The notes: generated by a model from the letters alone, not told the origin. Positions 45,011 through 57,823 are shown, counted from the stretch's first letter. The stretch: DNA of 64,000 nt from Cunninghamia lanceolata (GCA_027924645.1 BSBN01000233.1:3986501-4050500), one strand, 5' to 3'. Numbers and translations are program-made.

Positions 45011-45460
45011 AGATAATGCTAATGATTAATGGGTTTTAAATTCAAGGGTCTCATTTCTTGCTATACCCCATAGAAGTTATTTTCTTGATTATGTCCAAGG
45101 GGATTTTGGGCTAGTTTATTTGGGAGATAATGAACCCTGTCAAATTGTTGGAAAGGGAAGAATTAGGATTAAGCTGAAGAATGGTATCATTGGCTACTAC
45201 AAGAGGTAAGTCATGTTCCAAGGCTGAGTAGGAATTTAATTTTAGTAGAGCAGCTAGGTGATGAAGGTTGAATAGTTACTTTTAGTGATAAAAATTGGAA
45301 GGTTACAAGAGGTCTATTAATAGTAGCAAAAGGTGTCAAAGTAGGCACCTTATATCTTTGTACAGGTCATACTATTCCTTCTACTTTAGTTGTTGCAGAG
45401 AAAAATCAAACAGGTTTAGGAACAGTTGTTGTGGGTTTATAGGCAAAGATTGAAATAGTT
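45011..45460 (+). pseudogene. H1 copia protease region
   Basis: After DNAND comes a decayed active-site box WVLNSRVSFLAIPHRSYF (WVLDSGAS-H in relatives), then GLVYLGDNEPCQIVGKGRI. The catalytic DSG is lost, so the protease is inactive. Stops and a frame change follow before integrase. Confidence 0.75.
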
Positions 45461-46290
45461 GTTATGGATTCTGAGATAGCACTATGGCATAACAAACTTG
45501 GGCATATGAGTGAAAAAGGTATGAAAGTACTTCATTCAAAGAAATTTTTACCATGTCTAAAATGTGTTAATATGGATTTCTGTGGAAGTTGTATGTATGA
45601 CAAACAAAAGAGGGTTAGTTTTCTCAATGATGGGAAGCAAAACAAAGATGAGAAGTTAGAGCTTGTGCATACGGATGTATGGGGACCATCTTATGTATCT
45701 TTTCTTAGTGGCTCTCAATATTATGTTACATTCACAGATGATGCAACTAGGAAGGTTTGTATTTATTTCCTTAGGCAGAAATCTTATGTATTTGAAACTT
45801 TTAAAAATTAGAAGGGCTTGGTTGAGAATGAGAAAGGTAAAAGATTAAAATGTCTCAGATCTGATAATGGTGGTGAGTATTGCAGCAAAGGGTTTGAAGA
45901 TTATTATTTATCTAATGGGATTCATAGGCAAAGAATGGTTCCAAGGACTCCACGAGAAAACAGATTGGCTGAATGCATGAATAGGACAATAATGGAGCAT
46001 GCAAGGAGTATGAGATTGCAAGCTAGGCTTCATTTAAACATGTGGGCAAAGGTTGTTAATACTATTGTTTATTTAATTAATAGATGTCCCTCTAATCCTT
46101 TGGGTTGTGTCATTCCAGAGGAAGCATGGCTAGGTAAGAAGGTGAGTTATTATTTTCTCAAGACCTTCGGTTGTGAAGCATTTGCACATGTAGATTCTGA
46201 AAATAGAACCAAGCTTGATGCTAAGTCAAAGAAATGTATATTTGTTGGATATGCTATTGATGAATTTAGTTATAGGATTTGAGATTTTGA
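45461..46290 (+). pseudogene. H1 copia integrase
   Basis: A GAG-pre-integrase zinc module (LWHNKLGHMSEKGMKVL, then C-CGSCMYDKQKR), followed by the core: ELVHTDVWGPSYVSFLSGSQ (first D), LKCLRSDNGGEYCSKGF (second D), RTPRENRLAECMNRTIMEHAR (catalytic E). The CIFVGYAIDEFSYRI box closes it. One TAG occurs before KGLVENEKG. Inserts cDNA. Confidence 0.88.
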
Positions 46291-47290
46291 AAATCAGAAA
46301 ATTATAAGTAGGGATGTCATATTCAATGAGAAGGTGTTGTATAAAGATCAGTTGCGGCAGCATGAGAAGAAAGAAATGGATTATGCAGTGTTGGATGATA
46401 CTCCAAACAACGATGTTCCAGTGGTTCCTCATGCTCCACAACAACAACAACAACAATGAATACCACAAACTATAGTGAATGTTAGATGATCTTCAAGGAT
46501 AAGTAGACCTCTAGAAAAAAATTGTCCCTCTTTGTATTCTATTTTATTAACTAATGCCGGTGAACCAAAATGTTATGATGAAGCTATGCAGGTGGATGCT
46601 AAGGTTTAGTGGGAGCATGGAATGGAAGAAGAAATGGACTCCTTGCCGAAAAATTAGACTTGGGAATTATGCAAGTTGCTAGCAGGTAAAAAGGCTTTAC
46701 CAAACAAATGGGTTTATAGGCTGAAAGAGGAACATGGAGGTATGAAAAGATTTAAAGACAGGTTAGTTGTGAAGGGATTTGAATAGAAAAGGACATTGAT
46801 TTTGATGAAATATTTTCTCCGGTTGTTAAAATGACTTCTATTCGTACTGTTTTAAGTATTGTGGCTGCTGAAGATTTGTATTTGTAACAACTAGATGTTA
46901 AAAATGCTTTTCTCCATGGTGATTTATAGGAAGAAATATATATGGATGTTCAACCACAAGGATTTGAGGTCAAAGGTAAGGAGAAATTGGTGTGCAGATT
47001 GAAGAAAAGTTTATATGACTTGAAGCAAGCACCTCGACAATGGTATATTAAATTTAATAGTTTTATGGTTGAGCAAGGCTACAAGTGGTGTAATTCAGAC
47101 CATTATGTTTATTTTAAGAGGTTAGATGAAGATAGCTACATTATTTTATGTTTATATGTTGATGATATGCTTGTAACCGAGTCTAACATGGATCACATAA
47201 CAGAGTTAAAATAGTAGTTAGCAAATTCATTTGCTATGAAGGATTTGGGGATAGGAAAAACAAAAAATTATTTTTATCTCAAACTGATTA
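46291..47290 (+). pseudogene. H1 copia reverse transcriptase
   Basis: The linker carries a CAA/glutamine run and a TGA at 46487-46489 shared with H2. RT segments are WEHGMEEEMDSL, LPNKWVYRLKEE, a frame break before MTSIRTVLSIV (also shared), LDVKNAFLHGDL, KLVCRLKKSLYDLKQAPRQW, and the catalytic YVDD (47155-47166). Stops replace Q and W codons. Confidence 0.88.
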
Positions 47291-48078
47291 TGTTGATAAG
47301 GTGTTGCAGAGATTTCATATGGAGAATGCAAAAGCTGTTAGCACACCTTTGCCTAGTCATGTCAAATTGACTAAGGATATGTGTCCAAAGACACAAGAGG
47401 AGGAAGAGAAAATGTCTAAGGCACCATATGCTTCATCTATAGGTAGTTTAATGTATGCCATGGTATGCATGAGACCAGATATTGCACATGTCATAGGAGT
47501 TGTTAGCACGTATATGAGTAATCTTGGAATAGAGCATTGGAATGCGATAAAATGGATTCTCAGGTATTTGAGAGGTACATCCAATAAATGTTTATGTTTT
47601 GGGGGCTCTAATGCTGATTTAAGAGGCTATGTTGACTCAAATTTGGCAGGGGACATTGATACTAGGCGGAGTACCATATGTTATGTTTTTATAGTTGGTT
47701 GGACATCCGTAAGTTGGATTTCTCAATTACAAAAGGTGGTTGCTTTATTCACTATAGAGGTAGAGTATGTAGCTACAATAGAGGCAAGCAAAGAGATGAT
47801 ATGGCTGCAACTTTTGATGGAAGAGTTGGGAAAATAATAGACTGAAAGTTACTTGTTTATGGATAGTTAGAGTGCTATACATCTTGCAAAGAATTCTCCC
47901 TTGCACTTGAAAACAAAACACATATGATTGAGATATTATTTTATTCGATTGGTGTTGGAGGATGGACAGGTAAGGCTAGAGAAGATTCATATGGATGACA
48001 ATCCAGCAGAAATGTTTATGAAGGCGGTGACAAGGGAGAAGTTGAGCTCATCTTTAGCTTCGTTTGGTCTTCAAGGTT
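47291..48078 (+). pseudogene. H1 copia RNase H and C-terminus
   Basis: RT-RNase H connection: KAVSTPLPSHVKLTKDMCP, PYASSIGSLMYAMVCMRPDIA. RNase H follows: GYVDSNLAGDIDTRRSTICYVF, then a VEYVATIEASKEMIWLQ box. After stops comes a tail with IHLAKNSPLHLKTKHI and MFMKAVTREKL. The YVDSNLAGD aspartate and the E of EYVA are present. Confidence 0.83.
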
Positions 48079-48213
48079 GAATTTAACTAAAATAAAACAT
48101 TAGGGTCAAAGGTTCTTATTTCTAGTGGGAGTTGTAAGGGTAGTGGTGTTATGATCAATCTCCAAGTGGGAGATGGTATGGAGTGGAGTCTAATCTATTT
48201 CCAAGTGGGAGCT
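48079..48213 (+). other. H1 3' untranslated end
   Basis: Contains the repeated CAAGTGGGAG polypurine-like pieces, the last just before LTR2. Confidence 0.5.
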
Positions 48214-48867
48214 TGTGTTATGGAGACAAATTAGAATTGGATACAAAATCTTCATAGTATTTGTTATTAGGTAATTTATTGCTCTATTAAATATTTTGCT
48301 GCACTTGTACTTAAAATAATAGTTACAAACAATTATTAAATGCTGGAAATGATGAGTTATAATATTTAATTAAAGACAACTACATTTAATATTTGTAACC
48401 ATCCAAAAGATGTGTGTTATTGGGTGCATGAGACAAAACCAATGGCCACGCTTCATTTGTAATTAATAAGACATGAATGGGTATATATTCTAATACTCAG
48501 ATTAGAGTTTTGAGGGCAAGAGGGCATGAAAAATGTTATAAAAAATTTATAGTTTTATGGATGGAAAAACATAGAAAGTGCCACAAGTACCTGCAGTAAA
48601 GACTGTATAAAAGAGCAACATTAAAACATGATGAAAAACATTGTTGCAAGTTACAGATGTTGCTGCATGTCTTTATAAAGTTTTTTTCTAGAAGTTTAAT
48701 ATATATTGGACGCTCTTGTTGGTGGATGTAGCCTAGCTTTTTGGGTGAACCACGTTAAACCTTGGTGTTATTTTTTTTGCTATCCATTATTTCTATGTGT
48801 TTTATCTCTCTGTTTATACTTCTAAATCTATATTTAATTGATAGAAATCTACCTACAATCTCTAAGA
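48214..48867 (+). repeat. H LTR2 (shared middle LTR)
   Basis: Begins TGTGTTATGG (the first three bases of the LTR are missing) and ends TCTCTAAGA. A tRNA-iMet-like site TGGTATCAAAGC follows at about 48870. It acts as the 3' LTR of H1 and the 5' LTR of H2. Confidence 0.85.
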
Positions 48868-48933
48868 AGTGGTATCAAAGCAAGTTGTGTTTGGTTATTG
48901 TCTATAGGAAGGTCTCACGATTGAGTGGGAGAA

Positions 48934-49790
48934 ATGGCTGACGAGGGTAAACTGAAGGCTGATAAATTTAATGGACATAACTATTAGTTATCAAAGATGC
49001 AGATGGAGGATTATCTCTATCAAAAGGATTTATGGAAGCTATTGCAAGGGAAATCCAAGAAACTGGCAGCAATGACTGATGAGGATTGGGAACTTCTTGA
49101 TAGAAAAGCACTGTGAAGCATTTGTTTGTGCCTGGTGCCATCGGTGGAATTTAATATTTCAAAAGCAAAGACAATAGACAAGTTGATGCATACATTGGCA
49201 AATTTATATGAAAAGCCTTCCGCTTCAAATAATGTATTTCTTATGAAGTGCTTATTTAATATGAAAATGGTAGAAGGTGGATCGGTTACTGATCATTTAA
49301 AGGAGTTTAACATAGTTACCAGTCAATTGACTTCTGTAAATGTAAATTTTGATGAAGAAGTTAGAGCTCTCTTGATATTATGTTCTTGTCTTGAAAGATG
49401 AAATAGTTTGGTAATGGCAGTTAGTAACTCTATTTTTGGTTCAAATACGCTGAAATTTGATGATGTTGGTATTATTTTGAGTGAGGAAATTCATAGGAAA
49501 ATCTCAGGTGAATCCGCATCAAGCAGTATTTTGAATGCAAAAAGTAGGGGTAGATCAAAGGAGAGAAGAAAAGGTTCTGAAGATCATGGGAAGTCATGAG
49601 GAAAATCAAAGGACAAGAGATCCCAATCCAGAGGAAAGAAGGATTGTCGATATTATGGGAAGCTAGGTCATCTGAAGAAAGATTGTTGGTCTTGAAAGAA
49701 TAAAGAAGGAGACAAACAAGAAGGCAATAAGGAGGCAAATGTGGTGAGTAGTAAATTTGAATATGATGCTTTGATTCTTTCCCTAGATAA
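48934..49790 (+). pseudogene. H2 copia gag
   Basis: Starts MADEG. Same motifs as H1 gag (TIDKLMHTLANLYEK, FLMKCLFNMKMVEGGSVTDH, FDEEVRALLILCS) with its own stops after SCLER and before ICLCL, plus the shared TGA at 49597-49599. The zinc knuckle reads CRYYGKLGHLKKDC, again with Y for the second C. Confidence 0.85.
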
Positions 49791-50220
49791 TACTAATGAT
49801 TCATGGGTTTTAGATTCAGGGGCCTAATTTTATGCTACATCCCATAGAATTTATTTTCTTGATTATGTCCAAGGGGATTTTGGGCTGGTTTATTTGGGAG
49901 ATAATGAACCCTGTCAAATTATTGGAAAGGGAAGAATTATGATGAAGTTACATAATGGAATCATTGGCTACTACAAGAGGTAAGGCATGTTCCAACTCTT
50001 AGTAGGAATTTAATTTTAGTAGGGCAGCTAGGTGATGAAGGTTGCATAGTTACTTTTAGTGATAAAAATTGGAAGGTTACAAGAGGTACCTTAATAGTAG
50101 GAAAAGGTGTGAAAGTAGGCACCTTATATCTTTGTATAGGTCATATTGTTCCTTCTACTTTAGTTGTTGTAGAGAAAAATCAAACAGGTTCAGGAACAAC
50201 TGTTACGGGTTCATAGGCAA
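49791..50220 (+). pseudogene. H2 copia protease region
   Basis: The active-site box is better than in H1: DSWVLDSGA followed by a TAA and FYATSHRIYF, so DSG is kept. The downstream GLVYLGDNEPCQIIGKGRI is conserved. Confidence 0.75.
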
Positions 50221-51075
50221 AAATTGAAATAATTGTTGTAGATTCTGAGATAACACTATGGCATAACAGACTTGGACATATGAGTGAAAAAGGCATGAAA
50301 GTGCTTCATTCAAAGAAAATTTTACCATGTCTAAAATGTGTTAATATGGATTCCTATGAAAGTTGTGTGTATGGCAAACAAAAGAGGGTTAGTTTTCTCA
50401 ATGATGGGAAGCAAAAGAAAGATGAGAAGTTAGAGCTTGTGCATATGGATGTATGGGGACTAGCTCAGGTATCTTCTCTCGGTGGCTCTTAGTATTATGT
50501 TACATTTATTGATGATGCAACTAGGAAGGTTTGGATTTATTTCCATAGGTAGAAATTTGATGTATTTGAAACTTTTCAAAATTGGAAGGGCTTGGTTGAG
50601 AATGAGACATGTAAAAGATTAAAATGTCTTAGACTTGATAATGGTGGTGAGTATTGCATCAAAGAGTTTGAAGATTATTGTTCCTCTAATGAGATTCGTA
50701 GGCAAAGAATGGTTCCAAGGACTCCACAAGAAAATGGATTGGCTGAGCACATGAATAGGACAATAATGGAGCATGCAAGGAGTATGAGATTGTATGCTAG
50801 GCTTCATTTAAACATGTGGGCAAAGGCTATTAATACTACTATTTATTTAATTAATAGAGGTCCCTCTAATGCTTTGGGCTATGGTATTCCAGAGGAAGCA
50901 TGGGCAAGTAAGAAGGTGAGTTATTCTTTTCTCAAGACCTTCACTTGTGAAGCATTTAAACATGTATATTCTAAAAATAAAACCAAGATTGATGCTAAGT
51001 CAAAGAAATGTATATTTGTTGGATATGGAATTGATGAATTTCGTTATAGGCTTTGGGATTTTAAAAATTAGAAAA
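50221..51075 (+). pseudogene. H2 copia integrase
   Basis: Same modules as H1: LWHNRLGHMSEKGMKVL, YGKQKRVSFL, ELVHMDVWG (first D), LKCLRLDNGGEYCIKEF (second D), RTPQENGLAEHMNRTIMEHAR (E), CIFVGYGIDEFRYRLWDF. Stops lie at GGS*YYV and HR*KFD. The E-containing box is closer to the family consensus than in H1. Confidence 0.88.
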
Positions 51076-52114
51076 TTATAAGAAGCAGGGATGTCATATT
51101 CAATGAGAAGAAAGAAAAGGATTATGTAGTGTTGAATGATACTCCAAACAATGATGTTCTAGTGGCTCCTCATGCTCCACAACAAAGACAACAACAAAAA
51201 ATACCACAAAATCTAGTGAATGTTAGATGATCTTCAAGGATAAGTAGACCTCCAGAAAAATTTTCTACCTCTTTTTATTCTATTTTGTTAATTAATGTTG
51301 ATGAACCAGAATGTTATGATGAACCTATGCAGGTGGATGCTAAGGTTCAGTGGGAGCATGGAATGGAAGAAGAAATGGACTCCTTGCTAAAAAATCAGAC
51401 TTGGGAATTATGCAAGTTGTCTGCATGTAAAAAGGCTTTACCAAACAAATGGGTTTATAGGTTGAAAGAGGAAGATGAAGGTAAGAAAAGATTTAAAGCC
51501 AAGTTAGTTGTAAAGGGATTTTCACAAAAAAGAGCATTGACTTTGATGAAATATTTTCTCTCGTTGTTAAAATGACTTCTATTCGTATTGTTTTAAGTAT
51601 TGTTGTAGCTAAAGATTTGCATTTGGAACAGCTAGATGTTAAAACTACTTTTCTCCATGGTGATTTGGAGGAAGAAATACATATGGAACAACCACAAGGA
51701 TTTGAGGTTAAAGGTAAGAAGAAATTGGTGTGTAGATTGAAGAAAAGTTTATATGGCTTGAAGCAAGCACCTCAACAATGGTATATTAAATTTGATAGTT
51801 TTATGGTTGAGCAAGGCTACAACCAATGTAATTCAGACCATTGTGTTTATTTTAAGAGGTTAGATGATGATAGCTACATTATTTTATTTTTATATGTTGA
51901 TGATATGCTTGTAGCCAGGTCTAACATGGATCACATAACAGAGTCTAACAAAACACATACAATTGAGATATCATTTTATTCGATTGGTGTTGGAGGATGG
52001 ATAGGTAATCTTGGAGAAGATTCATATGGATGACAATCCAACAGATATGTTTATGAAGGTAGTGACAATGGAGAAGTTGAGCTCCTCTTTAGCTTCAGTT
52101 GGCCTTGAAGGTTG
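51076..52114 (+). pseudogene. H2 copia RT, internally deleted
   Basis: The linker has the shared TGA (51228-51230). RT keeps MEEEMDSLLKNQTWELCK, NKWVYRLKEEDEGKKRFKAKLVVKGF, the shared frame break, LDVKTTFLHGDLEEEIHMEQ, SLYGLKQAPQQW and YVDD (51893-51904). After MDHITES the sequence jumps at about 51945 to the segment equal to 47911 of H1. Some 700 bases that would hold the end of RT and all of RNase H are missing. Confidence 0.88.
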
Positions 52115-52248
52115 AATTTAACTAAAATAGAACATCAGGGTCCAAGGTTCTCATTTCTAGTGGGAGTTGCAAGGGCAGTGGTGTTATGATTAGTCTCCAA
52201 GTGGGAGATGGTATGGAGTGGAGTCTAATCTGTCTCCAAGTGGGAGAT
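52115..52248 (+). other. H2 3' untranslated end and polypurine tract
   Basis: Three CAAGTGGGAGAT-like pieces; the last (AAGTGGGAGAT) touches LTR3. Confidence 0.6.
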
Positions 52249-52678
52249 TGTTGTGTTATGGAGACAAATTAGACTTGGATACAAAATCTTCATATTATTT
52301 TTTATTAAGTAATTTGCTGCACTATTAAATATTTTACTACATTTGTATTTAAAATAACAGTTACAAACAATCATTAAATGCTAGAAATCATGAGTTATAA
52401 TATTTAATTAAAGATAGCTTCATTTAATTTTTTTAACCGTCCAAAAGATGTGTGTTATTAGGTGCATGAGACAAAACCAATGGCCACGCCTGATTTGTAA
52501 TTAATAGGACATGCATGGGAATATATTCCAATGCTCAGATTAGAGTTTTGAGGGAAATAGGTCATGAAAAACATTATTAGAAATTTACAGTTTTGTGGCT
52601 GGAAAAACACAGAAAGTGTTGCAAGTACCTGCAACAAAGGCTGTGTAAAATAGTAGTGTTAAAATGTGATGAAAAATG

Positions 52679-53774
52679 TGTTGATAACTGAGAGGGGGGT
52701 GAATCAGTTATCTTAATTATTTTAGCTTTCTGAACTTTCTTAATAATTAGTGCAGCATCAATTCAAACAAGCAAACATAACCATGAAATAGAGATACACA
52801 TGACACAATATTTTTGACATGGAAACCCTGTTAAGGGAGAAAACCACGGGGTGATTAACCCAAGATTGTATTCTTTGTTAGAAGAATGGAAGTACAAAAT
52901 GGCACTTGCCAATTAGGGCTCACTACCTGAGCACACTGCTCACAAGACGCACACTGCCTACAAGAGACACACTGTCTACAATTTATAAAGAGTGTAATAC
53001 AATACTTGAACTGATAAGGAGCATCAACATATGCTGGAGTTCAGTTCCAGTTTAGGCTCTGTATACTGATCTGCTGCACTTCATCTTTCCTCTTCTTTTA
53101 TGCTGCTCTTCTTTCACATACTTGATCTTCCTTTCTGCTTTTATTCGGCTCTACTACTTTTCTTCACACATTACTTACAACCACAACACATCTCATAACT
53201 AAATCCATCTTGTATATATATCCGCACAAGTGATTTCATCACCTTTCTAGTCGGCACCCGAAATAGCCAATCTTTTCACAAACTTTGATCTGTTGGCTGA
53301 ATCATTGCACACCAAGTAATGCAGATCAAGGATATACTTGTGGAAATCATTAATCATGTCGGCCAAACATAATTCATGCCTTCATAACCTTTACCAACAT
53401 TAGTAACACATCTGGAATAATGTCTGATGTTCTGCCAGTCAGTTCTTCCTCTGTTCACACTGTCACTTGGGAACCTGACACTCAAGCATTCATATCTCTT
53501 AATCCTTTCCACACCGGAGGCTCAAACCTTGGAATCTATTAGTCAAGATACTCCTCTTGACTTCCCCAAATCTGTACTTCACTGAGATACTTTTGCTGAG
53601 AGATCTGGACATGTCTATCAGACCTTATTGACTGCTCTATTCTTGTTTACCGGACCACAACATTCTTCACTCTGACTTCCGGTATAGACATACCATGTCT
53701 TGCAGATGTGTGGGATGAACTTTGTTGCCATCAATGACAACATTCATGAATCCATATAGTGTCTCTTTCCAACA
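52679..53774 (-). repeat. Element G 3' LTR
   Basis: Plus strand TGTTGATAACTGAGAGG to CTCTTTCCAACA. Near-identical to 59072-60168. Confidence 0.9.
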
Positions 53775-53788
53775 ATCTCCCCCTTTGG
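53775..53788 (-). other. Polypurine tract of G
   Basis: Plus-strand ATCTCCCCCTTTGG is the complement of CCAAAGGGGGAGAT, as in element D. It lies in the loop of an inverted repeat (53724-53736 with 53789-53801). Confidence 0.8.
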
Positions 53789-54019
53789 CATTGATGGCAA
53801 TACTTAGTGAAAAATGACTAAGTGTTTACACTATGCTCCCCCTTGGCTGATGCTCTATTTTTATATATAATTTCTGGAGCTCCCCCTTAGTTGGATTCCT
53901 CATTTTTTACTGCTCTTCACTCCCCCTTTGACATCAATTGGAAAAGGGTAGGGTCCACATATCAAAACCTTCAAAAATTCAACTATACTTAGCCACATAA
54001 GTATATACATATGGCATAC

Positions 54020-57000
54020 TTACATATACTTAAGTATGTCTACAAACATTGTCTTCAATTGAACAAATTCTATAGCCCAACTTTGCTTCATTCTATCCAA
54101 AATTGATATATGACCGCTCAACAGGAATGCAAATGCATCTGTCCTTTTTAGATCTGTTGGATCATTGGTCTGGGCTGTGATTTGAGCTTCACTTATGGCC
54201 TCATGCATGGCCTCTAACTTAGGGATAATGATCCTTCTAAGTTCACCCTTCGGGCTAATTATGTTCTTCCTTTCCTTCTCAAAATTCTTTATTGCATTTG
54301 TGATTGCAATAGTTTGACACTCTTGCTTTACTATGGAGGATGAGAGAGGATCAAAACTTTGAGACAGACTTAATAGTTTATCCTCTTGTTCTTTTACTTT
54401 CCTCTCAATATCTTTGGTCACTGTGGGCCAAGATAAGCAAAATTTGTACATATTTCTGCCATCTTTAAGAGCATTTTCCAAGCTCTTTATCCCAATATCC
54501 ATAACTTTCCTATCATTTGTTATCAGACCCTGTACTTCAGAGAATCTCTTATCCAAAAACTCCTTCCGGACCTTTTCTTCAGTTGACTTCTCTAGAGAAC
54601 CAAAATGTGTGCTAACACTGTTGACTAGAGTTTTGAGATTACCGGAAGTGGAGGCTATGGGATCCTTCTGAAACAATGGCATAATCTTTTCAAGAAATCT
54701 GAAAGCAGCTTCTATCAACTCACAATCTTCCATGTGAGACTTCAAGAGTTTTTCTTTAACCTTTGCATTAGCAAATGAAGCTATCTTCATTGTCTATATC
54801 GGAGAAAGAAAATCAAAATTAAATGGTCCTTGTAGAAGCTCCGGTTCATCAATCTCCATTGTTTCTTTGTTCAAGAATTCTTGGACAATTTTTGCAGTGT
54901 CTTTTGCTGGAGACAGATTTTTCTTTTCTTCTACATTCTTAGAGCTATCTCTTGGAGTTTTCTCTCCTTCTACATTCTTATCACTGGCATCTTCTTTTCC
55001 CTTTACCTCTGCTTCTTTCTCTTGTATTCTTTCTTCTCCTTTAGATCTGGAGACTGTAGGGGAAACTGGAGGAGAAATGTTAGTCTATTCAAGGCCCACC
55101 TCTTCTATCATTTTCTCAGTAGATTCTTCTGCAACATTTGTAGTCGAGGGGTCAGTACCCAAGTCCTCTATAATAGGAAGATTGAATTTTTTGAAGGCCT
55201 TCTGGAGGATCTCTTCTGTGTCCTTAGCTACCTTGTCAGTCTCACCAAGCATAAGTTGATTCATCCTTGCTTTGCTTCTGAACTCATCCTTACAATCTTT
55301 GAATACCATATTCATTGTCTTGGGGTCGATTGAAGGATATAGCTGAATTGCTATCTGTTCCTAGATTTCTAGGTCTTTAGCTTGGGCATTGTTCTTTCTT
55401 GTTTCTAGTTCCTTTTCCAAGCTTTTAGGAATCAGAGATATAATTTCAATAAATGCTTTGTTGTAGATATTTAGGTACCTAACTATGGCATCTTGCAATA
55501 TTTTCTGATCTGCTTCACCATAATCATCATAGAACTCAACCATTGGCTGAAGATTTCCGTCCACTGTGACTGATTTGATTATGTCATCAATGTGAAGAGT
55601 GGGTTTTTCAACATATTCCTCTGTCTTTTATTCTTCCTTCTGTCTAATAGAGGGTTGACTGGATGTTTTCTTCTTTTTCTTCATTTTCCTGATTTCTTCA
55701 TCAGATTCAGTCTCCTCTTCATCCCTTCGACTGGCATAAGCTCTTGTAGCTTTTGTCTTTGTTCTTTTCTCTCCTTTGCCAGATGATTGTACTTCTGGTT
55801 CTGATGTCGTTGAGCCTTTGGCAGTGGTAGGTGAAAATCTCTTTGATGATCTGGTCCAGGTGGAAGGTTTTGCTAGAGCACTTTCCTCATTTTTCTTTTC
55901 TGCCTTCTTCTTCTCTTCCTTAGCCCTTTCCATATTTTTCCTATGGGCATCAAGTGCCTCCTTTGAGATGCCAAGGCCTTTGGCAACATTTTCTACTTCT
56001 TTTCTCACCTTCCTCTTGATCTCTGGTTCTCTGAGTTCCACATGAATTTTTACACTCAGCTCCTCAAAGGTTCCAAAACTTTCTGCCTTTGGATCCTTTA
56101 GTTGACTTAGCATGTGTTGAACATGCAGCTCCACAATTTGTTCATCAACTTCATACCCCATGGGCATGATCCATACAATTCTTGGTTCTACTGCCTCCAT
56201 TAGGCACTGATCAGTCTCTACCATAAAACATACTATGTCTTTGTATTTCTCAACAAGAGACTGGGGAATCCTTTCTCTTGCTTGCATCATGTTCTAAAAA
56301 TTCTTGAAATATCCCCACAGGGCTATATTTCTTGCTTTGGCGTCCCCAAGTCCATGTAAATAGTCTCTGATATGAATTGCTACTAGTTTGTCATTTTACC
56401 ATACCCATCCATTTGATCCGGGTAGCTCATTCATGAAGTAGAAAAATAGGCATAATATTAGTCCACCATATTTAAAGGAGTTCTTCTTGTCCTTTTTGAT
56501 CTTCTGTATGTTTTCCATTAATTGGCTCAAAAGAAGTTCACAGAGATCATATTCTGCATTCTTTCTCAGCATCTCATAGGCAGTATATACTGCAGTTCCA
56601 GATACTAAATTCTCCCTACTAGAGTGATATATCTTGTATCCTATTATCATAGATGCAAACTTGATATCCGGGTCAGTAATATCTTCAATGGTCATTGCCC
56701 TCTTATCAAATTTTGATCTGGTGGCCTCAGTTACAATGTTGTTTTTGACAGATTTGAGGACAGGTATTCCTCCAGAGGAGTGAAAACTAGTTACTGCCCT
56801 AATTGCTTCCTTGGTGATCTTGCAAGGTCTGGTAAGCCATAGAAAGTTGTCATGTACCCTACTCAACACATACCGGACCCATTCATCTTCTTCAAAGTAG
56901 GGGAAATGAATGAACTAATCAAAATGTGTCTCCCGGATGCCTTTATATTCTGGTTTAAGCTCAAAAGCATCGTCTATCAATTGTTTGTGATAGATATCTC

Positions 57001-57193
57001 TTAGTTTGAATTCCCCAAACTCTTCAACATTTGCGTGTATGTAAACCCTAATATCTTCTGTGTGCAAAACACCATGCAGAACACTAGAGAAGGCTCCTAG
57101 GGGATCTACCTCCAAGGATTTGTATGGATGCTTCTTAAATATGGGGCGAGGTCTATCAGAAATCTTTACTATATTTGGAGTAGCCATCATCAA
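54020..57193 (-). pseudogene. Element G ORF2: 1,057-residue protein of unknown function
   Basis: One frame over 1,058 codons, from ATG 57193 (MMMATPNIVKI) to a stop at 54020, broken by about seven nonsense codons and no frameshift. Conserved with D: IRVYIHANVEEFGEF, FDKRAMTIEDI, KFASMIIGYKIYHSSREN, KKDKKNSFKYGGLILCLFF, VETDQCLMEAVEPRIVWIMP, a lysine/glutamate-rich middle, a serine/threonine/glutamate-rich low-complexity part (about 55000-55130), and a C-terminal coiled-coil domain ending GHISILDRMKQSW and FVDILKYM. No catalytic motif or transmembrane segment is evident. It could be a structural or particle protein, or an acquired cargo gene. The function is unknown. Confidence 0.75.
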
Positions 57194-57823
57194 GGAATAT
57201 TACTAAGAGATATCAAGAACGAAAAATACCTTTTACACTGTTTAGGGCACACACGAAGAAATCTGGATTGAGCTATATGAAGAAATGTCTTGATCTTTGG
57301 GGGAAGTAGTTGTAGAGCTCCTTTTCTCTTTTCTTCGAATGTGAGGATACAAATGATGAGAGAATGAACTCTTTTATTTTTTGAGAAGCCCTAATTTTCA
57401 TTCTGCAATAAATGCGCAACCTAATTCATTCTGGTTAGCCTTGTTTACCTTGTTCAAAGACAAAACCTTTCTAGATCATTGAGATAGATTTTGAAGTTGT
57501 TCTAGGAGAGTAGTGATAATCTATCTTCCTTTCATTAGTCATTTGATCTATTTGCAGATCAAGACACCATAGTTTGAATCATACTAGACCGAACTTGTAA
57601 GGAATCTATTTTTACCAGAAGACTATTTTACCGGATCAATTCTGGAAGGATTAGATTCTTCAAATCTTCTTGCAGATCTCTAAATCTTTACCATACCCCT
57701 TCTAGATGTTTCTTGTATGAGCCCTTTTAATCTGCAGCTCTCCTTGTGCCAGTTCTAGCACCAATTGACTAGCTAGGGGAACAAGGTTTTCTTTGTGTCT
57801 CCCCCTGAGCCAAAGCTCACTTT
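57194..57823 (-). other. Element G spacer between ORF1 and ORF2
   Basis: About 630 bases with no open frame of note. D has a similar but shorter spacer of about 430 bases. It may hold an internal promoter or untranslated sequence. Nothing specific is visible. Confidence 0.4.

Noticed and set aside
54867..55333. Plus-strand frames of 130-150 residues, aromatic and serine-rich
   Set aside because: Antisense of the low-complexity middle of G's ORF2.
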